Both the position numbers and the translations under genes were made by a program. DNA of 30,154 bases from a virus. Positions 22,694 to 30,046 of the stretch are shown piece after piece; the first letter of the stretch is position 1, and each line of letters opens with the position of its first letter. The DNA lies in the IMG/VR virus record IMGVR_UViG_3300021964_000327, positions 1-30,154 of that record. One strand, 5' to 3'. The notes below the pieces were generated by a model. The model saw nothing but the letters and a program-made list of their open reading frames with translations. It was not told the DNA's origin and did not search any database.

Positions 22694-23728
22694 TCAGGCC
22701 TCCGCGTCGATGAGGATTGCGTGGGATGCGAGATGGCCGGTCACAATCTGCATGCGGCAGAAGACCATCGCGGCCTCGGTGGCGGTGCCGGGGACCGGCA
22801 TCATGTCCGAGACGTTGAAGAAGCCGTCGGTGTCGACGTAGAGCTGGAACTGGTCGGAGCTCAGCAGGTAGGCCGAGACGGCCTTGGCGCCCATGCCCGA
22901 GCCGGCGTTCGCGGTGAAGCCGAGGTTCGGGTCGACGTAGATGCGGGCACCCCGGTAGGTGGCCACCATCTGGGCGTTCAGGCCCTCGCGGTCGGTCACG
23001 TTGATGTACTGGATGCGGTTGTCCATGAGGGCAAGGAAGGCCGCGTAGCACTGGGGCGACATGAGCATGATGTCGGGGGTCGTGCCGCTCGGGTTGTAGA
23101 GCTGGGTGTTGATGAACATCTCGTCGATGTCCGCCAGCGCCAGGGTACCGCCCGCGTCGGTGAACTGGTTGTACCAGTTCTGCGCCTGGTAGGTGGTCTT
23201 GGAGAGACCGCCGACGCTGTTGGCCTGCGAGGCCTGGGCGACGCCCTCGAGCCAGCCCGTGGAGCTCGCTGCGAGTGCGGTGGTGCCGTTGCCGTTCAGG
23301 GTCTGCAGGGTCGTGATGCGGCTCGAGTCGCCGACGATGATCTGCTTGCAGACCTCCTTCTTGAGCGACAACATGACGTTGCGCATCTTGCTCTCAAGGA
23401 TGTTCACAACGGCGAGGTCGCCCTTGTTCGCAGCCTTCTCCACGGCCGAGAGGATGATCGGCTGGGTGAAGTTGGAATATTCGAACTTTGCGGTGTGGAA
23501 GGGGTCGGTGACCGCCATGCTCACGGGCTCGAAGCCGTTGGACAGCTCGGTGATGCTGCTGTGATCGCCGAAGATGACGGGCTGGTCAACCCGAGCACCG
23601 CCGGACACCTGCACGAGGTTGCCGGCTTCTTCGATGGCGCGGATGAGCGGGTGGGCGAGGAAGGAGTTGTCGACCAGCTTGTCCCGCAGGAGCTGCAGGG
23701 TGGTCGTAAGAACGGACTGGGGTGCCAT
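22694..23728 (-). CDS. Major capsid protein, HK97 fold
   Basis: The 344-aa protein has the features of a HK97-type coat: helical N-terminal arm (SVLTTTLQLLRDKLVDNSFL), an E-loop-like segment near DQPVIFGDHSSI, a long spine helix (KANKGDLAVVNILESKMRNV region, about residues 100-125) and a P/A-domain with DIMLMSPQCYAAFLALMDNR. The C-terminal part ends in short strands (MVFCRMQIVTGHLASHAILI). Length is typical of the family. GGAGG precedes the ATG, and the scaffold gene lies 130 bases upstream, leaving room for a dedicated promoter or leader that would raise expression. There is no fused protease domain. Confidence 0.9.
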   Translation of the reverse strand: MAPQSVLTTTLQLLRDKLVDNSFLAHPLIRAIEEAGNLVQVSGGARVDQPVIFGDHSSITELSNGFEPVSMAVTDPFHTAKFEYSNFTQPIILSAVEKAANKGDLAVVNILESKMRNVMLSLKKEVCKQIIVGDSSRITTLQTLNGNGTTALAASSTGWLEGVAQASQANSVGGLSKTTYQAQNWYNQFTDAGGTLALADIDEMFINTQLYNPSGTTPDIMLMSPQCYAAFLALMDNRIQYINVTDREGLNAQMVATYRGARIYVDPNLGFTANAGSGMGAKAVSAYLLSSDQFQLYVDTDGFFNVSDMMPVPGTATEAAMVFCRMQIVTGHLASHAILIDAEA

Positions 23729-23858
23729 GTGGTGGCCCTCCGATGGGATGGTGGAACTCTACGGTAAAGCGTGCCCGGTGCTCGGGTGCTCGGCCGCAGG
23801 GTCCACGGAGGGGTGCCCTACGCTCTGCCCGCACTGTAGCGCAGGCGGCTCGCCGTTG
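23729..23858 (-). promoter_or_regulatory. 130-bp leader before the major capsid gene
   Basis: This is the longest gap within the leftward operon. It carries the strong GGAGG site of the capsid gene, a short duplicated CCGAGCAC element on the minus strand and a weak stem (AGGG/CCCT arms). I see no convincing -35/-10 pair. A capsid-specific promoter, an mRNA processing site or an attenuator would all fit the position; none is shown. Confidence 0.35.
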
Positions 23859-24677
23859 CTACCGTCGCCGGTTCGTGCTCATCGTCTTCGCCAGGGCGAG
23901 CAGGTCGGCGTTGCTCATGCGCCGCAAGTCGCCGTTGGGCGGGCGGCCCGTGCCCGGTGCGCGGCGGGCGGAGCCGGTGCCCTTGAGCGCTGCCTCCTTC
24001 GCTGCCTTGCGCTTCGCTGCCTCTGCCCGCTTGTTCTCTGCGGCCTGGTGCTTCGCCTGCCTGCCCTTCGCTGCCCAGTAGGCCGTCTCGAGGTCGAGGC
24101 CGCTGTTGCCCTCGAGGAGCAGCTGCACCTCGTTGCGCAGGTCGGTGTCGGTCTTGAACTCGGGGTGTTCCACGAGGAACGCTTGGTAGCTGTCCTCGGC
24201 CGCCATCTGCTCGTATTCGCGCTGCATCGGCTCAAGCACCTCCTGCAGGCGTCGGGCGACCTCGCGCTCAATGCGGGCATTGATGGTGCCCTCGTCGAAG
24301 GGGTCGTAATCCGGCACCTCGTCGGGCGCCTCGATGGCGTCGCGGCCCTTGAGCAGCGCCTCGCGCTCGCGCAGGAGCTCCTTGCGCTGGTCGGCGAGCT
24401 CTTGAGTCTTGCGGGTGTAGTCGCCCTGCATGTTGCGCATGAGCTTCGCGATGTCGGGCGGCACGCGCTTCAAGGCGTCGTTCCACGAGAGGCCCTTCGT
24501 CGTGGTCTCACCCTCCTCGCTCGTGGTCTCGACCTCGACCTCGACGGCCTGGTCGCTCGCCTCGGCCTCGGCAACCTGCGCCTGCGCCTGCTCGAGCACG
24601 GTCTGCGCGGTGCTCTGAATGGGGGGTGCGTTGCTCTCTGGGGTGAGGCTGGGTGCCTCGCTCGTTGCTTCGCTCAT
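23859..24677 (-). CDS. Capsid scaffold protein
   Basis: A 272-aa, helical, highly charged protein directly upstream of the capsid gene. The N-terminal third is acidic and Gln/Ala/Glu-rich, the middle has coiled-coil helices (DYTRKTQELADQRKELLRER), and the C-terminus is basic (AAENKRAEAAKRKAAKEAAL and a final NRRR). An acidic N-terminus and a basic coat-binding C-terminus are typical of podovirus scaffolds such as those of P22 and T7, which are expelled or degraded on maturation. No protease motif is seen. Confidence 0.85.
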   Translation of the reverse strand: MSEATSEAPSLTPESNAPPIQSTAQTVLEQAQAQVAEAEASDQAVEVEVETTSEEGETTTKGLSWNDALKRVPPDIAKLMRNMQGDYTRKTQELADQRKELLREREALLKGRDAIEAPDEVPDYDPFDEGTINARIEREVARRLQEVLEPMQREYEQMAAEDSYQAFLVEHPEFKTDTDLRNEVQLLLEGNSGLDLETAYWAAKGRQAKHQAAENKRAEAAKRKAAKEAALKGTGSARRAPGTGRPPNGDLRRMSNADLLALAKTMSTNRRR

Positions 24678-24689
24678 AGGTCCGTCTCC

Positions 24690-25166
24690 CTACTTGATGA
24701 GTGCAATCGGGGTGCCCACTCCCGAGTAATAGGCGGGGTTCCAGTCGGGTGCGGTCACGAACTGAATCGGCCGCCCGAAGATGCGGGTGCCCAGCTCGAG
24801 GATGCTCGGGCCGGTGATGCGGCCGATGATGAACGTGCGCCAGCCCGGGAGGTCGCCGGTGGCGCTGGCGCTCTGCGGGTCGACGTACATGTGCAGGTAC
24901 GTCGTGCCGTTGTCGCCGACCCACATGGCGTGGGGGTTGCCGATGCGCATGCCGAGCTTGCCGATAACGCCGTCGGGCTGCCACTTGTCGTCATAGTAGA
25001 ACGAGACGGGCTGCTTGCGCTCGATGGCCGAGATGAGCGTTGCGCGAACGTCACCGCCGAAAGCCTGCACGTACTGCGCCCCACGGCTGCGGGGTAGCAC
25101 GGTGCGAGCCCTGCCCCCGAAGCCGAAGGCCTTCTTGAATCGTGCGCGCAGGCTCTCAAAGGCCAT
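24690..25166 (-). CDS. WYL-like domain protein in the capsid-assembly cluster
   Basis: The 158-aa product has, after a basic N-terminal 20 residues, the pattern LISAIERKQPVSFYYDD (44-60), RIGNPHAMWVGDNGTTYLHM (74-93) and GDLPGWRTFIIGRITGP (104-120). This is the helix-strand-R.xxPH.xx-g-x-L and W-R-x-F-x-x-x-RI layout of WYL domains, ligand-binding modules best known from bacterial regulators and phage-defence proteins. It lacks a winged-helix DNA-binding domain, so it is not a WYL regulator. Homologues with this NPHA...WRTF pattern occur in other phages as hypothetical proteins. It stands between scaffold and an acidic protein. The stop of the upstream gene is one base from its start. Its role is unknown. 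Confidence 0.6.
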   Translation of the reverse strand: MAFESLRARFKKAFGFGGRARTVLPRSRGAQYVQAFGGDVRATLISAIERKQPVSFYYDDKWQPDGVIGKLGMRIGNPHAMWVGDNGTTYLHMYVDPQSASATGDLPGWRTFIIGRITGPSILELGTRIFGRPIQFVTAPDWNPAYYSGVGTPIALIK

Positions 25167-25167
25167 G

Positions 25168-25698
25168 TCAGCCCCGAGGCCGCATGCGTGCGCCGAAGTC
25201 GAAGTCGGCCTCTTCCTCGACCTCTTCGCCGTCGGGGGCCTCGATGTTGATGTCGACATCGACCTCGCCCTCGGGCTCACCGTCGACGGGGGCGTCGAGG
25301 AAGGCCTCGAACTCCTTGTCTTTGGCCAGCTCGAGCAGGTGCGCGGTAATCGCGGTGAGGTCGGCGTCGCGTCGCACGTCGGCGAGCTCGACGGGGAACG
25401 GCTTGCCGAAGTCGTCGGCGGCCGCGTAGAGCATCGAGAGGAAGCGCACGAGGTCGGGCTCGAGCTCGGTGGTGGCCTCGGAGTACTGCTCCGGCATCAC
25501 CTCGATGCCCATGACCTTCGCGGCGTCTGCGACGGCCTTGGCGAGGGCGTTGAGCACCTTGGTGTTGTACGGGCTCTCGGCGGGCTGCATGAGCATCGCG
25601 AGCTCGTCACCGACGGCCGCGTCGGCCTGCCCGGCGAGCATCGCCAGCTCGGGTGGGACGTCGCGCATGGGGACGGAAGGGCCGACGGAGATGGGCAT
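25168..25698 (-). CDS. Acidic protein between portal and scaffold genes (176 aa)
   Basis: The 176-aa protein is strongly acidic at its C-terminus (EVDVDINIEAPDGEEVEEEA) with a helical middle (YNTKVLNALAKAVADAAKVM) and several Met residues in the first 35. The position directly after the portal gene and before the WYL-like and scaffold genes suggests a role in head assembly, for example as a portal-associated or assembly-chaperone protein. No protease or nuclease motif was seen. The portal stop lies three bases before its start. No family recognised. Confidence 0.62.
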   Translation of the reverse strand: MPISVGPSVPMRDVPPELAMLAGQADAAVGDELAMLMQPAESPYNTKVLNALAKAVADAAKVMGIEVMPEQYSEATTELEPDLVRFLSMLYAAADDFGKPFPVELADVRRDADLTAITAHLLELAKDKEFEAFLDAPVDGEPEGEVDVDINIEAPDGEEVEEEADFDFGARMRPRG

Positions 25699-25701
25699 GG
25701 G

Positions 25702-27399
25702 TCAGACTCCAGGCGGCAACGCCGCCGGCGGGAGGGGTGCACCTTCGGCTTCTGCGACGGCCTCGGGTGCGGGTGGAGGTGGGGCAGGGGTCGCAAGGTT
25801 CTCGGGGAGCTGGAACACGCGCACCATCTCCTCGAGGATGAGGGCGGGGTCGGCTCCGAGCTGCACGAGCACGGGCGCCAGGCGCTCGAGGCTCTGCTGC
25901 TTCGACAGGTCGCTCATCGGCGTCGTGCCCGCGTCCACTGCCCAGTAGCCGAAGTCGCCCGTGAGGTCGTCGGCCGAGAGGATGGTGGGGCCGACGGGGT
26001 TGGGCAGGGCGAGGGGCTCGGCGTCGTCGCCCAGCACCACCGAGAGCATGACGTTGTACGTGCGGGCGATGCCGGTGATGACGGCGTCGCGAATGCGCGC
26101 CATGCGCCCGATCTCGCTTGAGGTGTAGGCGGCGAGCAGGTTCTGCTCGGTTGCCGTGCTCTTCGTCACCTCGCCCCGGGTGAAGGGTGCGAGCAGCCCG
26201 GCGTCGCGGATGTCCCCGTCGACGGTCGCGGCGTACAAGGTGATGTCGCCCGGGATGGGCGCCTGGGGAACGGGGAGGATGTTGCCCTCGAGGGGCAGGC
26301 CGGGCGCCAGGTCGACCTCGACGAACTCGCCGTCCATGCCCTGGGCAATCTTGGCGGCTGCGTCTTCGGACAAGAAGCCGGCCTTGACCATCCACTGCCG
26401 AGCCATGCGCCGCACGCCCTGCGCCTGATAGGTGCGCATGACGTTCATCTCGCGGAACTGGTCGAGGGACCGTGCGAGCAGGCTGTAGCCGCGCATCGGG
26501 GTGTCGGGGTCGCGCGAGAAGTAGAGCGGGAGGATGGGCACGACGGGGCGGCCCGAGGCGCTCTTGAAGGGGATGCCGGTGCGCTCGTGCTCGAGCTCGA
26601 CTTCGGGGGCCTCGGCCTCGGCGTCTGCCTCGCGGTCGAGGGCACCTACCTGCACCGTCACCCCCTCGAAGAGGAAGGACTGCCCGTTGTCGTAGTCGGC
26701 AGACCAGACGAGCAGGCGGTCTTCGCGCAAGTCGTACAGCTCGACCACCCGAACCCACTGCTCCTTCGTCGGCACGGCCCCGGCGTTCGCCTCGATGTTG
26801 CGCATGCGGGTGTTCGCGGTGCCGGCCTGCTCAATCCACTTCGAGTACGACCGGCTCGTGAAGGCCTCCTCGGGCTTCGAGAAGCGCACGGCCGCCTCGT
26901 CGAGGGGCATGAGGTAGACGTGCCCGACGTGGCGCTGCTGGTCCCACGAGCACGCGGTTGCGTCAACGATGACTTCCCAAGGCGGGAGGGCGGCGCACGA
27001 GACGCGCTTGAGCGGGTCGACGCTCTCCTCGGGGGCGAGCTTGAGGAAGGCGCACGGGTAGATGAGCGCCAGGCGGGTCGCGTCCTCGAGCTGCTCGCGA
27101 ATGGTGAGCAGGTACTGATTCGCCGTCGCCTCGGCGACCTCGGGGTTGCCCCGGTCGCGCAGGTCGGGCTCGACGCGCACTGCCGGGTTCTTCGCGTAGA
27201 GGCTGCCCAGGTAGCTCTCGACCACGGCGTAGGCCTTCGGCACCTCGGTGCGCAGGATGCCGTCGAGGGCGTTCTCGCTCTCGTTCTGCCAGAACCGCGT
27301 CATGTAGAGGCGGCGGAGCTCGCGCAGCTCGTCGCGCCGGCCCTCGAAGTAGAGGTCGTGCTGCTCAACGAGGTCGGAAACGTCGGAGGGTTCGAGCAT
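25702..27399 (-). CDS. Portal protein
   Basis: A 565-aa protein of the correct size and position after the large terminase. It begins MLEPSDVSDLVEQHDLYFEG followed by a helical stem region and RFWQNESENALDGILRTEVP, a segment in which portal proteins carry a conserved N-x-L/I pattern before the helix YAVVESYLGSLYAKNP. Further on are PPWEVIVDATACSWDQQRHV and MPLDEAAVRF blocks like those of podovirus portals, and a long helical region (NVMRTYQAQGVRRMARQWMV) in the crown part. The C-terminus is Pro/Ala-rich. Twelve copies would form the DNA channel. The start follows GAGG eight bases after the TerL stop. Confidence 0.85.
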   Translation of the reverse strand: MLEPSDVSDLVEQHDLYFEGRRDELRELRRLYMTRFWQNESENALDGILRTEVPKAYAVVESYLGSLYAKNPAVRVEPDLRDRGNPEVAEATANQYLLTIREQLEDATRLALIYPCAFLKLAPEESVDPLKRVSCAALPPWEVIVDATACSWDQQRHVGHVYLMPLDEAAVRFSKPEEAFTSRSYSKWIEQAGTANTRMRNIEANAGAVPTKEQWVRVVELYDLREDRLLVWSADYDNGQSFLFEGVTVQVGALDREADAEAEAPEVELEHERTGIPFKSASGRPVVPILPLYFSRDPDTPMRGYSLLARSLDQFREMNVMRTYQAQGVRRMARQWMVKAGFLSEDAAAKIAQGMDGEFVEVDLAPGLPLEGNILPVPQAPIPGDITLYAATVDGDIRDAGLLAPFTRGEVTKSTATEQNLLAAYTSSEIGRMARIRDAVITGIARTYNVMLSVVLGDDAEPLALPNPVGPTILSADDLTGDFGYWAVDAGTTPMSDLSKQQSLERLAPVLVQLGADPALILEEMVRVFQLPENLATPAPPPPAPEAVAEAEGAPLPPAALPPGV

Positions 27400-27406
27400 C
27401 GGGGCC

Positions 27407-28957
27407 TCAGAAGGGCAGGGAAGAGGAGCGCAAGCGGCGGGCGCGCGAGGCAGAGATGAGGTCGTCTATCCGGGTGCGGGAAGACTGGAGAGCCTGCGTG
27501 CGCCACGAGGGCGGCACGTCGCGCAGGCATCGGTAGGCGAGCGCCAGGGCGACCGCGCTGTCATCATACCCCCCGCGAGGTGCCTCGGGGGCAACCTTCC
27601 CAGCGGGCACGGTGAGCGCTCGCAGCTCGAGCCACGTCACCCGGTCGAGCACCTGCACGACCTGCATCGCCTCCCGCAGGGTGTCGAGGGCCTCGAGCTT
27701 GCTCTGCAGAGTGGTGACCCACGGCTTGCCCTTCGGCCCGCGCCACTGCTGCCGGTAGCCGCAGTGCTCCATCTCGAGCAGCAGGGCGTGCCCGTGGTTG
27801 TTGCTCTCGGCGAGCACGAGCGCCTGGTTGTAGCGGCTGGCGACCTGCACGACCCGATGCGCCCAGGCCGCAGGCGTCACCCGGTTGTTGCGTTCCATGT
27901 ACACCGGTTGCCGGGTGCTCACCGAGACGACGGCGAGGGCCGAGTAGTCACCGCCCACGCCCCCGCCCACGTCGACGCCCATGACGTAGCGGTCGTGGTT
28001 GTGCGGCCCTTCAATCTCCCTGCCCCCGTGGTCGCCCACGAGCTCGTGCGCGACGACGTGCATGGCCTGCAGGCTCGCGTCGTCAAACCACCCGCCCTCT
28101 CGCTGCAGGAAGCAGTCGTCGAGGGTGGCGGGGTACTCGCGCCGGAACTTGTGCGGGCCGAGGGTCTGCTCATACCTGCGCCGCCAGGCGAGCTGCCCGA
28201 GGGTGAGGTGGTGGGCCGCCTGCTGCTGCTTCTCCTCGGCGGTCGGCTCGAAGTCGTCGGGCACCGGGTCGGTGTACGTCGGGTGCTCGTGCCACCAGTG
28301 CGTGAGCACAAGCCACCCGTTCTCCGGTGCGCCGGCGATGAGGCGGGAGAAGGCGTCGCCCGGGTTGTTCGCGGTGCTCTCCACCATGAGCAGCCCGTCG
28401 CCGACGGCGCTGAGGGCCTGGGCGAGCAGCTCGTCTTGGTCGAGGGCGAAGGCAAACTCGGAGAGGAGAACGGCCTTGGGAGAGAAGGACCGCAGCCCGG
28501 TCGAGCTCCTCGAGGTGAAGGCCTTGAGCGTGGCGCCCGTGTCGGCGAGGCGAAGCTCGCCCTTCGCCCTCGTGTCGAGCTCGCGGCGCAGGATGGTGGG
28601 CGGGTCGTCCATCCACCTGCGGTTGTCGTCAAGGAGGGCCGTGGCGCTCTCTGCCCGAAGCGAGACGATGGCGAAGAGGGCGGCGTGCCGGGTGGCCGAC
28701 CACCTCTGGTGCAAGACCATCTTGCACGCGGTCGTCGCCGCGACCTGGCGCGCCTTCACCACGAGAATGCGGTTGTGCCCCGCCTCGACCGCGTCGAAGA
28801 TTTTCTGCTGCATCGGCAGGGCGTCGAAGGGGATGAGGGCGGCGCTGTCCTTGTCCTGCACGCGGTGCAGCCGAGCGAAGGCCGAGGGGCACCCCATGAG
28901 CTGCCCGACCTGGGGCACGAGCTGCGGGGGCACGGCCCCGGGTACAAAGGGCCTCAC
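27407..28957 (-). CDS. terL: Terminase large subunit
   Basis: A 516-aa packaging ATPase-nuclease. The ATPase part has a non-classical Walker A (VVKARQVAATT, residues 66-76), Walker B (VLLSEFAF, 163-170) and the coupling motif ESTANNPG (193-200). A YPATLDDCF..EGGWFD linker follows. The nuclease part has the three metal ligands in the expected order: D329 (VMGVDVGGG), E384 (VLAESNNHG) and D465/D466 (GGYDDSAVALA). The start is a GTG at 28957 that overlaps the stop of the upstream gene as GTGA. It cuts concatemers and drives DNA through the portal encoded next. Which end type it produces cannot be read from this. Confidence 0.95.
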   Translation of the reverse strand: MRPFVPGAVPPQLVPQVGQLMGCPSAFARLHRVQDKDSAALIPFDALPMQQKIFDAVEAGHNRILVVKARQVAATTACKMVLHQRWSATRHAALFAIVSLRAESATALLDDNRRWMDDPPTILRRELDTRAKGELRLADTGATLKAFTSRSSTGLRSFSPKAVLLSEFAFALDQDELLAQALSAVGDGLLMVESTANNPGDAFSRLIAGAPENGWLVLTHWWHEHPTYTDPVPDDFEPTAEEKQQQAAHHLTLGQLAWRRRYEQTLGPHKFRREYPATLDDCFLQREGGWFDDASLQAMHVVAHELVGDHGGREIEGPHNHDRYVMGVDVGGGVGGDYSALAVVSVSTRQPVYMERNNRVTPAAWAHRVVQVASRYNQALVLAESNNHGHALLLEMEHCGYRQQWRGPKGKPWVTTLQSKLEALDTLREAMQVVQVLDRVTWLELRALTVPAGKVAPEAPRGGYDDSAVALALAYRCLRDVPPSWRTQALQSSRTRIDDLISASRARRLRSSSLPF

Positions 28958-29202
28958 CGTTCGCCGATGAGCTGCAGCACGTTGCGCAGCTCCTCCACCT
29001 CGGGCGCCTCGAGGCTCGGGGCCTCGTAGTCTCGCGCCATGTCGACCACCCGCCAGGCGGTGTCGAGCTGGGCCTTGTTGGCCTTGGCACTGCCCCGCAG
29101 CACGCGCTCGATGCAGGTGAGGGCCTCGACGGCGAGAGAGGCGAGCTGGCGGTCAATCTGCTCGGGCGAGAGCAGGCGGTCTTCGGACGGTGGGGGGTTC
29201 AT
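28954..29202 (-). CDS. Candidate small terminase subunit (82 aa)
   Basis: The first gene of the leftward operon, an 82-aa helical protein (LSPEQIDRQLASLAVEALTC, ..RGSAKANKAQLDTAWRVVDM). Position directly before terL with a GTGA overlap and the resemblance of the EAL..IERVLR..KA..AQ..AA-like run to the oligomerisation helices of small terminases support that call. It lacks an obvious DNA-binding domain and is short for the family, so it may be a reduced version, with DNA binding elsewhere. AGGAGG precedes the ATG at a good distance. Confidence 0.5.
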   Translation of the reverse strand: MNPPPSEDRLLSPEQIDRQLASLAVEALTCIERVLRGSAKANKAQLDTAWRVVDMARDYEAPSLEAPEVEELRNVLQLIGER

Positions 29203-29291
29203 TGCGGCGCCTCCTATGCAGACACTGTAGCCCCTGCGGCCCTTCTGCGGGAGTTGGTCCCGGGTGGTGGCAAGAAACGCCCCGCGCTTTT

Positions 29292-29345
29292 CTATGACTA
29301 CCCCTTTCCATAGCTAGTACTAGCTAACCCCTAACCACCTAGTAC
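29292..29345. repeat. Palindrome TAGCTAGTACTAGCTA with flanking repeats
   Basis: TAGCTAGTACTAGCTA (29311-29326) is a perfect 16-bp palindrome. CTAGTAC at its centre recurs at 29339-29345. CTATG (29292-29296) and CATAG (29309-29313) form a further inverted repeat that overlaps its left edge, and CTAACC is repeated at 29324 and 29331. A dimeric repressor or initiator binding site is the natural suggestion. Confidence 0.6.
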
Positions 29346-29397
29346 CACTCAAGGAGAAGCAGGGAGGCGTCGGGCGGGAGGCGTGGTGGGGGGTGAA

Positions 29398-29503
29398 ATA
29401 GTGCAAATACTATAGGAATGGCGAGAATGGGCGCGGGGTGGGGGTTCTCACTGTCCCCACTCTTTTTCCCACCATTCCGCCGGATTGTCCTTGCACCATT
29501 CCG
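29398..29503. repeat. CCATTCC elements and ATAGT inverted repeat upstream of the rightward operon
   Basis: ATAGT(6)ACTAT is an inverted repeat at 29398-29413. ACCATTCCG occurs at 29471-29479 and 29495-29503 (24 bases apart), and its inverse core GGAATGG at 29415-29421. These sites flank the likely rightward promoter and could be operators. Their short length leaves room for chance. Confidence 0.45.
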
Positions 29504-29565
29504 ACCAACCTGGTAAGTATGGAGTGTGCCAAGGGAATGAACCCTCCACGCTGCGCGGAGTCAGA

Positions 29566-29784
29566 ATGCGCCCCTCCTCCTCCTCCTTCTTCGTTGACTC
29601 CTTCAACGCTGGCCGCCAGGCTGGCAAGGCCGTCGCCTTTGCCATCACGAAGGGTTGGGCGGCGTCGGCCTCCCTGGATGTCTGCGAAGACTACGCCGAT
29701 GGCCCTACCGGCTGGCGGCTCGCCGACTGGCGGCGCGGCTATCTCCAGAGCCTCGAGGCGCAGGGCTACGCGCACCTCGCCTAA
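29566..29784 (+). CDS. Small hypothetical protein, first gene of the rightward operon
   Basis: The ATG at 29566 has GGAG six bases upstream; the frame is open back to 29485 but that part overlaps the promoter-like region, so the shorter version (72 aa) is preferred. The product contains DSFNAGRQAGKAVAFAITKG and a C-terminal GWRLADWRRGYLQSLEAQGY. I do not recognise the family, though the compact, conserved-looking GWRLADW..GY pattern suggests a real protein. It is the first rightward gene and so probably expressed at the very start of infection. Confidence 0.65.
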   Translation: MRPSSSSFFVDSFNAGRQAGKAVAFAITKGWAASASLDVCEDYADGPTGWRLADWRRGYLQSLEAQGYAHLA

Positions 29785-29801
29785 GCGGCCCCGCTCGCCC
29801 C

Positions 29802-29828
29802 GCCCCCTACCGCTCCGGCGGAGGGGGC
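29802..29828 (+). terminator. Strong GC-rich stem-loop between two early genes
   Basis: A seven-pair GC-rich stem (GCCCCCT / AGGGGGC), one bulged A, then four more pairs (CCGC/GCGG) closed by a TCCG loop. It lies 17 bases after the stop of the first rightward gene and 26 bases before the next start. Only TT follows, so full intrinsic termination is unlikely; partial attenuation or mRNA processing may set the relative expression of the first gene and the rest of the operon. Confidence 0.45.
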
Positions 29829-29854
29829 TTCAGCGGTGCAACCTCGGAGACACC

Positions 29855-30046
29855 ATGCGACACGGACTTCACCCCCTCGACGGCGAGCCCCTCCGCCCCC
29901 CTGCCGGGTGGACGCCCAACCCTGAGTTCCCCAAGGCCACCCAGGCCGACCTCGAGCAGCTCGGCACCGAGCCCGTCGCGGTCTTCGGCGTCTTCTCCCT
30001 CTGGCTCTTTGCCGTCGTCTACGTCGCGTGGGCGGTGACGCTGTGA
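29855..30046 (+). CDS. Small single-pass membrane protein (63 aa)
   Basis: The 63-aa product has a hydrophilic, Pro-rich N-terminal half and a C-terminal membrane helix (VAVFGVFSLWLFAVVYVAWA, residues 41-60). A GGAGA site precedes the ATG. Its TGA overlaps the GTG start of the junction-crossing gene (GTGA at 30043-30046), which supports both genes. Small early membrane proteins of phages often inhibit a host membrane process or block superinfection, but nothing in this sequence identifies such a role. Confidence 0.65.
   Translation: MRHGLHPLDGEPLRPPAGWTPNPEFPKATQADLEQLGTEPVAVFGVFSLWLFAVVYVAWAVTL

Larger units (their letters stand above)
29203..29565. promoter_or_regulatory. Divergent intergenic region between the two operons
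   Basis: A 363-bp stretch with no credible gene on either strand; it separates the leftward (from 29202) and rightward (from 29566) operons and must hold the main promoters. The part from 29291 to 29345 and 29396 to 29415 is AT-rich in contrast to its surroundings and carries palindromes and repeats listed separately. A TACTAT hexamer (29408-29413) could serve as a rightward -10, although no good -35 is present; no convincing leftward promoter stands out. Origin or packaging functions are equally possible. Confidence 0.65.

Noticed and set aside
20741-23767. Open frame of 1008 codons on the + strand opposite the capsid and tail genes
   Set aside because: Runs across several recognised minus-strand genes and their gaps, with Val/Gly/Arg/Asp-biased shadow composition.
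29409-29417. ACTATAGGA resembling the core of a T7 promoter
   Set aside because: Only the start-site core matches, the upstream recognition part is absent and no phage RNA polymerase is encoded.
29410-29775. Minus-strand ORF opposite the first rightward early gene
   Set aside because: Covers the promoter-like region and the antisense of the better-supported + gene, with no ribosome binding site of note and low-complexity translation.
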